From NCBI RefSeq assembly GCF_900636765.1, contig NZ_LR134313.1, positions 744,001 to 808,000 on the forward strand: a stretch of 64,000 nt of DNA, given 5' to 3'. The position numbers were made by a program, and so were the translations under genes. Each line of letters begins with the position of its first letter. Within the stretch, counting starts at the first letter, position 1. The stretch comes from Neisseria canis (GTDB lineage: Bacteria; Pseudomonadota; Gammaproteobacteria; Burkholderiales; Neisseriaceae). Positions 52,585-61,011 of this stretch are shown here, piece by piece. Under the pieces are notes generated by a model that saw only the letters and a list, made by a program, of their open reading frames with translations, had not been told where the DNA came from and did not search any database.

Positions 52585-53613
52585 TTAACGGACGGCTTTG
52601 ACCGTGCGGAAACCGACATGGCTGATGGCTAAGTCTTTTTCTTGCGGATGGCGGGCGGCGGCACGGTAGCGCATGCAGTAGTTTTCGGCGCATAGAAACG
52701 AGCCGCCTTTGATGGTGTAGCTGTTGAACGAATGCTGCATGTGGCCGGAATGAAGCTGGCCGATGCCCATATGGTCGTCGTGGTTGCCCGAAAAAGGCGT
52801 ACGCGTGTATTCCCATACGTTGCCGATGGTGTCGAACAGGCCGAAGCCGTTGGCAGGGTAGCAGCCGACGGGAGCGGCATCGGCATGGCCGTCTTTACCG
52901 AGGTTTTGGTAGGGAAATTCGCCGTGCCAAGTGTTGGCGTCGATACGCTCGCGGTCGGTGCTGATGTCGCGTTCTTTACTGAAGCCTTTGGCGGCGTATT
53001 CCCATTGCTCTTCGGTGGGTAGCTCGCGCCCGACCCATGCGGCGTAGGTTTGGGCATCTTTCAGCGTGATCATGCGCACGGGTTCGTTGGGGCGGATGCT
53101 GCGTTGTGCGTCAGGCCCCCACGGCTGTTTCCAGCTGGCACCTTTTACCAGCCGCCACCAGCCCAGCTCGGCCACGGCCTGGGTGGGTTGGATGAACACT
53201 ACGGCTTCGCCCTGCTGTTCGGCTTCGGTAACGTAGCCGGTGGCCTCTACAAAACTTTGGAATTGGGCGTTGGTTACTTCGGTGCGGTCTATCCAGAAAT
53301 CACCGACGGTTCTGCGGCGGTTTTTGAGTGCAAATTCTTCGGGATAATGGTCTTCGCTGCCGATGTCGAAACTGCCGCCTTTGATTTTGACCATACCGGC
53401 ATAGGGGTCTTGCTGCCATTTTTCGGGCAGGCCGGAATAGTTCAGACAGGCATCGGCGTTGCCCAAACCGGCTTTATCGGCAGCGGTATTTGCGGCAGCA
53501 GCTTTATCCGAAGCAGGCGCATTCTGTGCGGTTTTGGGGGTGTCGGGCGAACAGGCTGCGGTTAGGGCGGCAGCAAGGCAAAGGGTGAAACGGGTGTGCA
53601 GAGTGTACGGCAT
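52585..53613 (-). CDS. Exported formylglycine-generating enzyme (sulfatase-modifying factor)
   Basis: A 342-residue protein with a lipoprotein signal (lipobox TAAC), so it should act in the periplasm. The FGE-sulfatase domain covers about residues 70-342: GGSFDIGSEDHYPEEFA, FWIDRTEVTNAQF, ELPTEEQWEYAAKG, FDTIGNVWEYTRT. The two copper-binding catalytic cysteines are present with the right spacing in GGSFLCAENYC (Cys308, Cys313). It would oxidise the sulfatase Cys to formylglycine with O2. It directly follows the arylsulfatase gene, its likely client. Bacterial FGEs are usually cytosolic, so the lipoprotein signal is notable. Confidence 0.85.
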   Translation of the reverse strand: MPYTLHTRFTLCLAAALTAACSPDTPKTAQNAPASDKAAAANTAADKAGLGNADACLNYSGLPEKWQQDPYAGMVKIKGGSFDIGSEDHYPEEFALKNRRRTVGDFWIDRTEVTNAQFQSFVEATGYVTEAEQQGEAVVFIQPTQAVAELGWWRLVKGASWKQPWGPDAQRSIRPNEPVRMITLKDAQTYAAWVGRELPTEEQWEYAAKGFSKERDISTDRERIDANTWHGEFPYQNLGKDGHADAAPVGCYPANGFGLFDTIGNVWEYTRTPFSGNHDDHMGIGQLHSGHMQHSFNSYTIKGGSFLCAENYCMRYRAAARHPQEKDLAISHVGFRTVKAVR

Positions 53614-53784
53614 GGCGGCTCCTTATTCGTATCGCGGCAAAAAGCAGCGGTTGAGGCCGTCTGAAAAGCAAATGCCTGCCTGAAAGCGGCAGCCGTGTGT
53701 TTTGGCTGCCGCCGGGTAAAAGGCTTGAAAAGCGTGACGGCACACTTTAGGCGGTGTTTTCAGACGGCCTGACAGCGTATCAGG

Positions 53785-55509
53785 TTAACCGCCCGATTTT
53801 TTCAGGAAGTCGGGTTGGATACATTCGGTGTAGAAGCAGTTCATTTGGCCGTATTTGTAGCGCACGGGTGCTTCCACCACGCCTACGCGGCGGGCATAGC
53901 GGTTCCATTCGCCCGCCAGCTCGCGCGTTTTTTGCGGATGGCGCGCGGAGAGGTCGGTGCGGAACGACGGGTCGGTTTTACGGTTGTACAACGCCCATTT
54001 GCCGGTGCCGTAAGGCGGGGTTTGGTGCAGTGCCGCCCAATCGCCGCGGTAGAGTGCTTTGCGGTTGTTGAACTCCCAGCCCAAAGAGCGTTCGGGCAGC
54101 TTCTTGCCGGCGAACACGGGCAGGAACGAGCGGCCTTCCATGGACAGCAGCTTGTTGCCTTGATACGAGGCGGGGCGTTTGGCTCCGGTCAGCTCCAACA
54201 CCGTGGGCACGAAGTCGATAACGTGCAGGGTTTCGCTTTGAATCTGCCCGGCCTTGATCTTGCCGGGATAGCGGATAACGGCCGGCACATGGATGCCGCC
54301 GTCAGACAAAATGCTCTTGAAATAAGGCAGCGGTGTGGAGGCAACCTGCGCCCATTGCGGCCCTAATGTAACATACGAACCTTTTTTGCCCATGTTGGCC
54401 ATGCTGTTGTCGAAAGTGCTGTCCACCCATTCCCTGATGCCGTTTTTGTCTTCGGTGGTGCCGAGCGATTCGGGCGTGGCCGATTCGGCGCCGTTGTCCG
54501 ACATAAACAGAATCAGAGTGTTGTCGAGTTCTCCCGTGGTGTTGAGATAATCGACAACGCGGCCGATGTTGTGGTCGAGGTTATCTACCATCGCCGCGTA
54601 AATCTGCATGGCTTTGGTTTGTTCCTGACGCTGCGCTTCGGTGAGGCGGTTCCAAGACGAAAACACGCCTTCCAGCGGATTGTTGATCTGGGTTCCGGGC
54701 GGCATCACGCCTTTTTCAATCATGCGTGCAAGACGCTGTTTGCGTACCGCATCGTATCCTTCGCGGTAATGGTTGCGGTATTTCTCCAAAAACGCATCAG
54801 GTGCCTGTAACGGCCAATGCGGTGCGGTAAACGCGAGATAACCGAAGAACGGCTGGCCGCGTTTGCGGTCGTTTTTCAGGTAGGAAATCATCCTGTCGGT
54901 AAAGAAATCGCTTGAGAATGTGAAGTCGGCGGGCAGCACGGTTTCTTTGCCGTCTTCAAAATAACGGGCTTTGTAATTGCCGGGGAACATCTGGCTGGCA
55001 TCCATATGTGCCGCCCCGCCCGGCATCAGGGTGAACGAACGGTCGAAGCCGCGCGCTTTGGGGTGGCTGTCGTCGGTTGCGCCCAAATGCCATTTTCCGG
55101 TAACAAACGAAGCATAACCGTGGTTTTTCAGAATTTCGGCAACCGTCATCACTCTGCCGTTCAGACGGCCTTCATAACCGGGCTTGCCTTTTTGCTCGGG
55201 CTGGAGATATTCGGCCATCGTGCCGAAACCCGCCTGATGGTGGTCGTTGCCGGTGAGCAGCATCGAGCGGGTTACCGAACAGGTGGGGCCGGTGTAGAAA
55301 TTGTTTAATACCGCGCCTTCTTTGGCGAGACGGTTGATGTTGGGCGTGGAAATTTCGCCGCCGAAAGGTTCGGTGTCGGAAAAGCCCAAATCGTCTGCCA
55401 CGATAACCAGCACGTTGGGCGGCTGTTGGGCGGCAGGTTTGGCTGTGGCCGCAGATGTGCACAGCATGGCCGGCACGGATAAGGCCAAAATGATGGGTTT
55501 GATGTTCAT
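53785..55509 (-). CDS. Exported arylsulfatase
   Basis: A 574-residue alkaline-phosphatase-superfamily sulfatase with a signal peptide (residues 1-23). Metal and active-site residues are visible: VIVADDLG (Asp39-Asp40), the modification site TCSVTRSMLLTG (Cys77, Arg81), VTGKWHLG and MSDNGAE. The site is Cys-Ser-Val-Thr-Arg, where nearly all known type I sulfatases have Cys-x-Pro/Ala-x-Arg. The next gene encodes a matching FGE. Placed in a hydroquinone-degradation cluster, it may release phenols such as hydroquinone from sulfate esters in the periplasm; that is inference. AGGAG precedes the ATG. Confidence 0.87.
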   Translation of the reverse strand: MNIKPIILALSVPAMLCTSAATAKPAAQQPPNVLVIVADDLGFSDTEPFGGEISTPNINRLAKEGAVLNNFYTGPTCSVTRSMLLTGNDHHQAGFGTMAEYLQPEQKGKPGYEGRLNGRVMTVAEILKNHGYASFVTGKWHLGATDDSHPKARGFDRSFTLMPGGAAHMDASQMFPGNYKARYFEDGKETVLPADFTFSSDFFTDRMISYLKNDRKRGQPFFGYLAFTAPHWPLQAPDAFLEKYRNHYREGYDAVRKQRLARMIEKGVMPPGTQINNPLEGVFSSWNRLTEAQRQEQTKAMQIYAAMVDNLDHNIGRVVDYLNTTGELDNTLILFMSDNGAESATPESLGTTEDKNGIREWVDSTFDNSMANMGKKGSYVTLGPQWAQVASTPLPYFKSILSDGGIHVPAVIRYPGKIKAGQIQSETLHVIDFVPTVLELTGAKRPASYQGNKLLSMEGRSFLPVFAGKKLPERSLGWEFNNRKALYRGDWAALHQTPPYGTGKWALYNRKTDPSFRTDLSARHPQKTRELAGEWNRYARRVGVVEAPVRYKYGQMNCFYTECIQPDFLKKSGG

Positions 55510-55757
55510 GTTGTTTCTCCTCTGTGAAAAACAGGCCGTCTGAAAAAGTTATTTTTTATTTGTTTATTGTTTATGATGTTTTGTGGTTTTGTGCGGTTGA
55601 ATGCGTTTGTTTGATGCTTGAAACGGGTTAACTTCGGGTATGGAAAACGTGTTGATTCAGTTATAGCGTGTGCGTCATGGCCGGGTTTGCCCCGGATATG
55701 ACCTAAAATGGTATGACTGTAAATAAAGATAAAAATTCAAATAGTTAACGGTGAGTT
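55510..55757. other. Gap between Rieske and sulfatase genes, with AG-DUS and MITE fragment
   Basis: An AG-DUS at about 55531-55541 lies just upstream of the sulfatase. A fragment at about 55662-55712 (TATAGCG, then TCATGGCCGGGTTTGCCCCGG) resembles one arm of the palindromic element family. The AT-rich stretch between could hold a sulfatase promoter. Confidence 0.45.
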
Positions 55758-56105
55758 TTAGGTTTGGCCGTGGGAAAGATAAACGGCTTGCTCGTCTTCC
55801 GATACGCTTTCCTGTATCAACGAATGGTTTTTACAGGGGCCGTCTACACACAGGCCGGTTTCGATATCGAACATGGCCGAATGGTGCGCGCACATGATGT
55901 AGCGGTTTTGGTAAGTGAAAAAACGGCCTTGGGCATTGTCGAGCTGGATGGAAAAATGCGGGCACACGTTGCGGTAGGCAAAGCAGCGCCCGTCTTTCCT
56001 GATCAACACGATGGTGATGTTCTGTTCAACGGGGTGGGGTACTTTGAACACCCCGCCGTTTTCGTCCAGCTCGGTCTGGCGGCAGAGAAAGGTTTTATCG
56101 CTCAC
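55758..56105 (-). CDS. Rieske [2Fe-2S] ferredoxin-like protein
   Basis: A 115-residue single Rieske domain. The cluster ligands are in CPHFSIQLD (Cys, His) and CAHHSAMFD (Cys, His), followed by GLCVDGPCKNHSL. It starts at a GTG that overlaps the end of the intradiol dioxygenase gene by 11 bp, so the two are translationally coupled. It may pass electrons to an oxygenase. None of the dioxygenases here should need it for turnover; keeping their iron reduced, as ferredoxins do for catechol dioxygenases, is a possibility. Confidence 0.85.
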   Translation of the reverse strand: MSDKTFLCRQTELDENGGVFKVPHPVEQNITIVLIRKDGRCFAYRNVCPHFSIQLDNAQGRFFTYQNRYIMCAHHSAMFDIETGLCVDGPCKNHSLIQESVSEDEQAVYLSHGQT

Positions 56106-56958
56106 GGCTCTCGTCTCCCGTTAGGATGAAATCGTATTCAATCAGCCGGTAATCTGTGTTCAGGCCGTAGCGTTCGCGGCTGGTGTCGTCGGCTTTTTCT
56201 TCGCTGTAACGCACAATCAGGCGGTCTTTCACGCCGAACACGGCATCGTTTTGCAGATATTCGTCGCCTTCGAGAAACAGGTGGGTAACCAAGCCTTGAA
56301 AACCGTCGGCCTCGATTTTGAAATGGATGTGCGCCGGCCGCCAAACGCTGCGCTTGGCATAAGCCATCAGCTTGCCCACCGTGCCGTCGTCGGGAATCGG
56401 GTAACTTACCGGCAAAATGGTTTGGAAGGCATAGCTGCCGTCTTCTTGGCTGAGAAACACGCCGCGGAGGTTGTCGGTGCTTTGGTGCGGGTCTTGGCCG
56501 GAATACATGCCGTTTTCGGCGGTTTGCCAAACATCGATGCGCGCGCCCGCAACCGGATTGCCTTCGATGTCGGTGATTTTGCCGCGCACCAATAAAGGCG
56601 GAGCCGCCGCATCATCGGAAATGATGCTGCTGCCGAACGGCCTTATCGGCATATTGTCGATAAAGAACGGGCCGAACACGGTGGAAGGCGTTTGCACTTC
56701 GTTTTTTTCGTGCAGAATCTGATCGATCAGCATCGACACGCCCAATACGTCCGACAGCAAAATGTATTCCTGACGCTGTTCGTGGCAGAGTTTGCCGGTT
56801 TCGGTTAAGAAGCGGATGGCCTGCTCCCATTCCTGTTCGCTCGGTTCGGTTTCGCGCACATATTCGTGCAGTTTTTTGATGAAAGTGGTAATGAGAAAAC
56901 GGTGCCGCTCGTTTTCGATGTTTTGAAAACTGCGGATAACCTGTTCGGTCAGATTCAT
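56095..56958 (-). CDS. Intradiol ring-cleavage dioxygenase (hydroxyquinol 1,2-dioxygenase type)
   Basis: A 287-residue non-haem Fe(III) dioxygenase. The N-terminal helical linker domain (residues 1-100, dimer interface) is followed by a beta-sandwich with the four iron ligands Tyr152 (ENGMYSGQDP), Tyr186 (VSYPIPDDGTVG), His210 and His212 (RPAHIHFKIE); the 34/24/2 spacing fits the family. Hydroxyquinol 1,2-dioxygenases cleave benzene-1,2,4-triol to maleylacetate, the substrate of the reductase encoded immediately upstream. Catechol 1,2-dioxygenase is the alternative, but no muconate enzymes are nearby. AGGAGG precedes the ATG. Confidence 0.87.
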   Translation of the reverse strand: MNLTEQVIRSFQNIENERHRFLITTFIKKLHEYVRETEPSEQEWEQAIRFLTETGKLCHEQRQEYILLSDVLGVSMLIDQILHEKNEVQTPSTVFGPFFIDNMPIRPFGSSIISDDAAAPPLLVRGKITDIEGNPVAGARIDVWQTAENGMYSGQDPHQSTDNLRGVFLSQEDGSYAFQTILPVSYPIPDDGTVGKLMAYAKRSVWRPAHIHFKIEADGFQGLVTHLFLEGDEYLQNDAVFGVKDRLIVRYSEEKADDTSRERYGLNTDYRLIEYDFILTGDESRER

Positions 56959-57070
56959 GCGTTCCTCCTTGGTAGCTTATTGTTTTGTTTATTTTATTAG
57001 TAGGCCGAAGGGATGCCCAAGCCGCCGAAAGCGTGCCTCGGGCAGGGTGGAGGCCGTCTGAAAACAGTAT

Positions 57071-58138
57071 TCAGGCGGGCGGCCGACCTTCATGGGCTTT
57101 TTTCAATAAGTCGAGCAGCTCGTCGTAAACATACGGGCGCGGGTTGTAATAGGGGCTGTCGCACACGATACGGGCAACTTCTTCGGCTCCGTGTTCGGGA
57201 AAGCCGATGTCTTTCAGGGCCATCGGAATGCCTAAAGACTGGTTGAGGCGGTAAAGTTCGGAACCGCATGCTTGCGGGTCGGCGATATCCAAAGCCGAAG
57301 CCAGACGAGCCATTGCTTCATCGTCGGCTGAGCGGTTGTAATGCACCGAATAAGGCAGCATGATGGCATGGGCTTGGGCGTGGGGCAGATTGAACGTGCC
57401 GCCTAAGGTATGGCAGATTTTGTGGTGTACCGCCATGCCGACCGAACCCAAACAGATGCCCGCCAGCCATGCGCCGTAAAACGCCTGTTCTCGCGCCGTT
57501 TCGTCTTGAGGGTTTTGAACGATTTTAGGAAGCGCGTTTTTCAAAGAACGCACCGATTCTTCGGCCATCATGCTGATAATCGGGTTTTTGTTTTCCGCAT
57601 AAAGGGCTTCAACCGCGTGAGCCATCGCATTCATGCCCGATGCGGCAGATATGGCGGCAGGCAGGGTAAAGGTCAGCTCGGGGTCGTAAATCACGGCTTT
57701 GGGCAAAACGCGGATATCTTTGCCGGTGGTTTTGCGGCCGTTGTCGGTGAGGCCGTAAACCGTGGTCATTTCGCTGCCTGCGTAAGTGGTCGGCACGGCC
57801 ACTATGGGTACGCCCAGCTCCAAAGCCACGGCTTTGGCCAAGCCGATGGTGGAACCGCCGCCCAGCGCGATACAGCAGTCGATTTGGTGTTCGCGCACAT
57901 AGGCCGAGGCTTTTTGAGCCACTTCCACCGGAACGTGCATCACGGCATGGGGGTAAACACCGGCGGCAATGTCGCCCAATGTTCCGGCCAGTTTTTCACC
58001 GGCGCTTTTTTGGTCGGGCGTGGTCATCACCAGCACATTACGGTAGCCGTAGCGGTCTAATATGCCGCGCAGTTCGCTGATGCGTCCTTTGCCGAAATAC
58101 ACATCCAGCGGCAAGGCTTGGTAATGGAAACGGTTCAT
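57071..58138 (-). CDS. Maleylacetate reductase
   Basis: A 355-residue member of the iron-type alcohol dehydrogenase superfamily that reduces maleylacetate to 3-oxoadipate with NAD(P)H. The nucleotide-binding loop ALGGGSTIGLAKAVAL, VPTTYAGSEMTTVYGLT, and HKICHTLGGTFNLPHAQAHAIMLPY match this subfamily, which lacks a metal-dependent alcohol function. AAGGAA precedes the ATG. It links both ring-cleavage branches of this cluster to the pcaIJF genes at 44.9-47.4 kb. Confidence 0.9.
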   Translation of the reverse strand: MNRFHYQALPLDVYFGKGRISELRGILDRYGYRNVLVMTTPDQKSAGEKLAGTLGDIAAGVYPHAVMHVPVEVAQKASAYVREHQIDCCIALGGGSTIGLAKAVALELGVPIVAVPTTYAGSEMTTVYGLTDNGRKTTGKDIRVLPKAVIYDPELTFTLPAAISAASGMNAMAHAVEALYAENKNPIISMMAEESVRSLKNALPKIVQNPQDETAREQAFYGAWLAGICLGSVGMAVHHKICHTLGGTFNLPHAQAHAIMLPYSVHYNRSADDEAMARLASALDIADPQACGSELYRLNQSLGIPMALKDIGFPEHGAEEVARIVCDSPYYNPRPYVYDELLDLLKKAHEGRPPA

Positions 58139-58336
58139 AACAATTCCTTTGTATTCATGATATGCAGCTAAATCGCTTCACTTAATCGATTAAGTTGTGT
58201 CGCGCCGGTTCAGACAGGCATAAGCGGCGGGTAAGTGAAGTGTGATCCTGCTCTTGGAGGCAGTGTGGATATGAGGCAAGTGCGGCGGGCGGCTACCTGA
58301 AAGGGATTAGACTTGCCGCCCGAACGCTTTGCCTGC

Positions 58337-59806
58337 TTACTTGCGTCTGTCGAAGTGCGGCGGAATTTGCGCATCTACATTCACCCACACCGATTTGGCT
58401 TCGGTATAGTCGTGAATGGCTTCGAAGCCCATTTCGCGACCGTATCCCGATTTGCCTACGCCGCCGAAGGGGCTGCCGGGGTTAACGCGTTTGTAGCTGT
58501 TGATCCAGCACATGCCTGCGCGTATCTTACGGGCAAACAAATGTGCGCGTTGCAGGTTTTTCGTCCACAAGCCGCTGCCCAAGCCGTATTCGGTGCCGTT
58601 GGCGATTTCCAAAGCTTCTTCGTCGTTTTTGAAGCGCAGCACAGTAACAAACGGGCCGAACACTTCTTCTTGCGCCACACGGTCGGTAGGTTTGGCTTCC
58701 ACCACGGTGGGCAAAACGTAGTAGCCGTTTTTCAACGCGGCATCTTCGGGTGCTTTGCCGCCGGTTAGGATTTTACCGCCCTGTTCGGTGGCGATTTCCG
58801 CATAGGAAAGCACTTTGTTGCGGTGCGATTCAGAAGTGAGCGGGCCCATTTCGGTTTCGGGGTTAAGCGGGTCGCCCAAGCGGATGGATTCGGCCAATTT
58901 CACGAATTTTTCCAAAAACTCGTCGGCGATGGATTCGTGCAGCATCAGGCGGGAACCGGCGATACAGGCTTGACCTTGGTTGTGGAAAATCGCCCATGCC
59001 GAGCCGTTAACGGCAGCATCAATATCAGCATCTTCAAACACGATGTTGGCACCTTTTCCGCCCAATTCCAGTTGCAGGCGTTTCAGGTTGCCGGCAGAGG
59101 CACGCACGATGCTTTGGCCGGTTTGGGTGGAGCCGGTAAAGGCCACTTTGGCGATGTCTTCATGGTCGGCAATGCGTTGTCCGGCGGTGTTGCCGTATCC
59201 TGCAACAATATTGACCACGCCGTCGGGGAAGCCTGCTTTCTGAATCAGTTCGGCAATTTTCAATGTGGAGAGCGGGGTGAGTTCAGAAGGTTTCATCACC
59301 ACGGTGTTGCCCGCAGCCAAGGCCGGGCCGAGTTTCCATGAGGTAAACATCAGCGGGAAGTTCCAAGGTACGATTTGGCCGACCACGCCCACAGGTTCGC
59401 GCACAACGTAGTTTAAAAAGCCTTGTTCGACAGGAATAACCGAGCCTTGGATTTTGTCGGCCATGCCGCCGAAGTAGCGGAAGCAGGCTGCGGTACGGGG
59501 AACGTCCAAACGGCGCGAATCGCGGATCGGATGGCCTGTATCGAGCGATTCGATTTGCGCCAATTCTTCGGCATGTTCTTCAATCAGGTCGGCCAGTTTC
59601 AACAGCAAACGTCCGCGCTCGGCGGCAGGTGTGGCTGCCCATGCGGGGAAGGCTTTTTTGGCGGCGGCCACGGCAATGTCCACATCTTCCGCTTCGGCGG
59701 CGGCGATTTTGGTAATCAATTCGCCGTTGGCAGGATTGAGCACATCAATGGTGCCGCCTTTTTGAGCGGGAACGAATTTGCCGTTGATAAATAATTCTGT
59801 ATTCAT
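58337..59806 (-). CDS. Aldehyde dehydrogenase, probable 4-hydroxymuconic semialdehyde dehydrogenase
   Basis: A 489-residue NAD(P)-dependent aldehyde dehydrogenase. It shows VVGQIVPWNFPLMF (cofactor site), FTGSTQTGQSIV, the catalytic Glu in LELGGKGANIV and the catalytic Cys in HNQGQACIAGSRL, with PFGGVGKSGYGREMG near the end. Sequence alone places it among broad betaine/aromatic aldehyde dehydrogenases. Position between hydroquinone dioxygenase and maleylacetate reductase genes suggests it oxidises 4-hydroxymuconic semialdehyde to maleylacetate, as HapE does. Confidence 0.82.
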   Translation of the reverse strand: MNTELFINGKFVPAQKGGTIDVLNPANGELITKIAAAEAEDVDIAVAAAKKAFPAWAATPAAERGRLLLKLADLIEEHAEELAQIESLDTGHPIRDSRRLDVPRTAACFRYFGGMADKIQGSVIPVEQGFLNYVVREPVGVVGQIVPWNFPLMFTSWKLGPALAAGNTVVMKPSELTPLSTLKIAELIQKAGFPDGVVNIVAGYGNTAGQRIADHEDIAKVAFTGSTQTGQSIVRASAGNLKRLQLELGGKGANIVFEDADIDAAVNGSAWAIFHNQGQACIAGSRLMLHESIADEFLEKFVKLAESIRLGDPLNPETEMGPLTSESHRNKVLSYAEIATEQGGKILTGGKAPEDAALKNGYYVLPTVVEAKPTDRVAQEEVFGPFVTVLRFKNDEEALEIANGTEYGLGSGLWTKNLQRAHLFARKIRAGMCWINSYKRVNPGSPFGGVGKSGYGREMGFEAIHDYTEAKSVWVNVDAQIPPHFDRRK

Positions 59807-59983
59807 TTAACAAGCCTTTCTTTGTTTTAAATGAAGAGTGGTTTTGTGTCCGGTGTGTTTACATGCGTTTCCGGCGGGTTGCACCGAATAGCGCCGCTCT
59901 TTTTTAAAAGCCGGGCGCGGTGCGGTGCTTATCCGGAAAAGCCGGTGCGCTCGCGTCCGGCTTTTTCTATGATGGATTCGGGC

Positions 59984-60988
59984 TTAAAAAGCAACCGGAT
60001 AAGGGGGCAATTCGCCTGATTCGTATTTTTGCGGCAGGTTGGGTGTAGCGTTTTCCCAAACCAGCAACATAGAACGTTTGGTCGAATAACCTTGGTGGCG
60101 GATATTGGCAGGCATGGCCGCAATGTCGCCGGCTTTCATAATCAGGCGGGCAATCGGTTTGCCGTCGTTTTTATCGGCGATATCCCAAGTGATTTCGTCG
60201 GAAAGCTGTAAAAACCACTCTACGCGGTCGTTACCGTGGAAAATCGGCAGAATGTATTCTTCGGTGGTCGGGCAGAAGAGGCTTTCTTTACATACCGAAG
60301 TAACCGAAGGGTTCCAAGTAACATCCGAGCGGGAAAGGTATTTGAACAGGTTGAAACCGCCCAATTGGCCTTCAAAGCCGGGTTCGCAATGGATTTCGGG
60401 TTCGTCTTGAACCACGTCTTGGAATTGGCGGTTTACCGGCAGATCGTCGCGCAACGGAGAATCGTCGGGCAGGCTGGGCATACGCTTGGTGGCAATACGG
60501 TAACGGTCGATGGCCGCTTCGTTGTTGCCTTCTTTGCGTCCGAATGCGCTGCCTGTTTCTTCGGGGGCGGCAAACGGGTCGAAGCTTTCGTTAACCCAGT
60601 CGTGCAGGATGGCTTTAAAAGTGGCCATAATCAGCGGGGTTTCGAAGTTTTCGATGTAATCCACACCGGCTTCTTTCAATACGCCGTTAAATGTGCCTGC
60701 ATAAAGGTCTACGCTGCCGTAGTGGTTGCGGGTGCCGATAACGTCGTCAAAGTTTACCCAGCCGTAGAAAAAGCCCCAAGCCACATCGCGCATCAAAGCA
60801 CGCAGGAAAGCATCTGCCGACATCAGGTGCGAATGGGTTTCGCCTTTTACGTTCCAAGTGATTTTGGCAAAGTATTCGTCACGCTCGAAAGTGAATTGAC
60901 CCAAGCGGAATGTGCGGTAGCCGGTCAGCTCGTCGCGTTCGCCTGCCTGCACGCCGGCAGCCAGAAATTCTTCAAATTTTTTATCCAT
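59984..60988 (-). CDS. Hydroquinone 1,2-dioxygenase large subunit (HapD/HqdB type)
   Basis: A 334-residue protein starting at the ATG at 60988 (AAGGAG upstream). It matches the beta (large) subunit of two-component hydroquinone 1,2-dioxygenases: TYRTFRLGQFTFERDEYFAKI at the N-terminus, ILPIFHGNDRVEWFLQLSDEITW and MKAGDIAAMPANIRHQGY near the end, with candidate iron ligands among the conserved His and Glu. These Fe(II) enzymes open hydroquinone to 4-hydroxymuconic semialdehyde. It follows the small subunit by 23 bp. Confidence 0.83.
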   Translation of the reverse strand: MDKKFEEFLAAGVQAGERDELTGYRTFRLGQFTFERDEYFAKITWNVKGETHSHLMSADAFLRALMRDVAWGFFYGWVNFDDVIGTRNHYGSVDLYAGTFNGVLKEAGVDYIENFETPLIMATFKAILHDWVNESFDPFAAPEETGSAFGRKEGNNEAAIDRYRIATKRMPSLPDDSPLRDDLPVNRQFQDVVQDEPEIHCEPGFEGQLGGFNLFKYLSRSDVTWNPSVTSVCKESLFCPTTEEYILPIFHGNDRVEWFLQLSDEITWDIADKNDGKPIARLIMKAGDIAAMPANIRHQGYSTKRSMLLVWENATPNLPQKYESGELPPYPVAF

Positions 60989-61011
60989 GTTTTTTCTCCT
61001 TCCGGGAGGGT

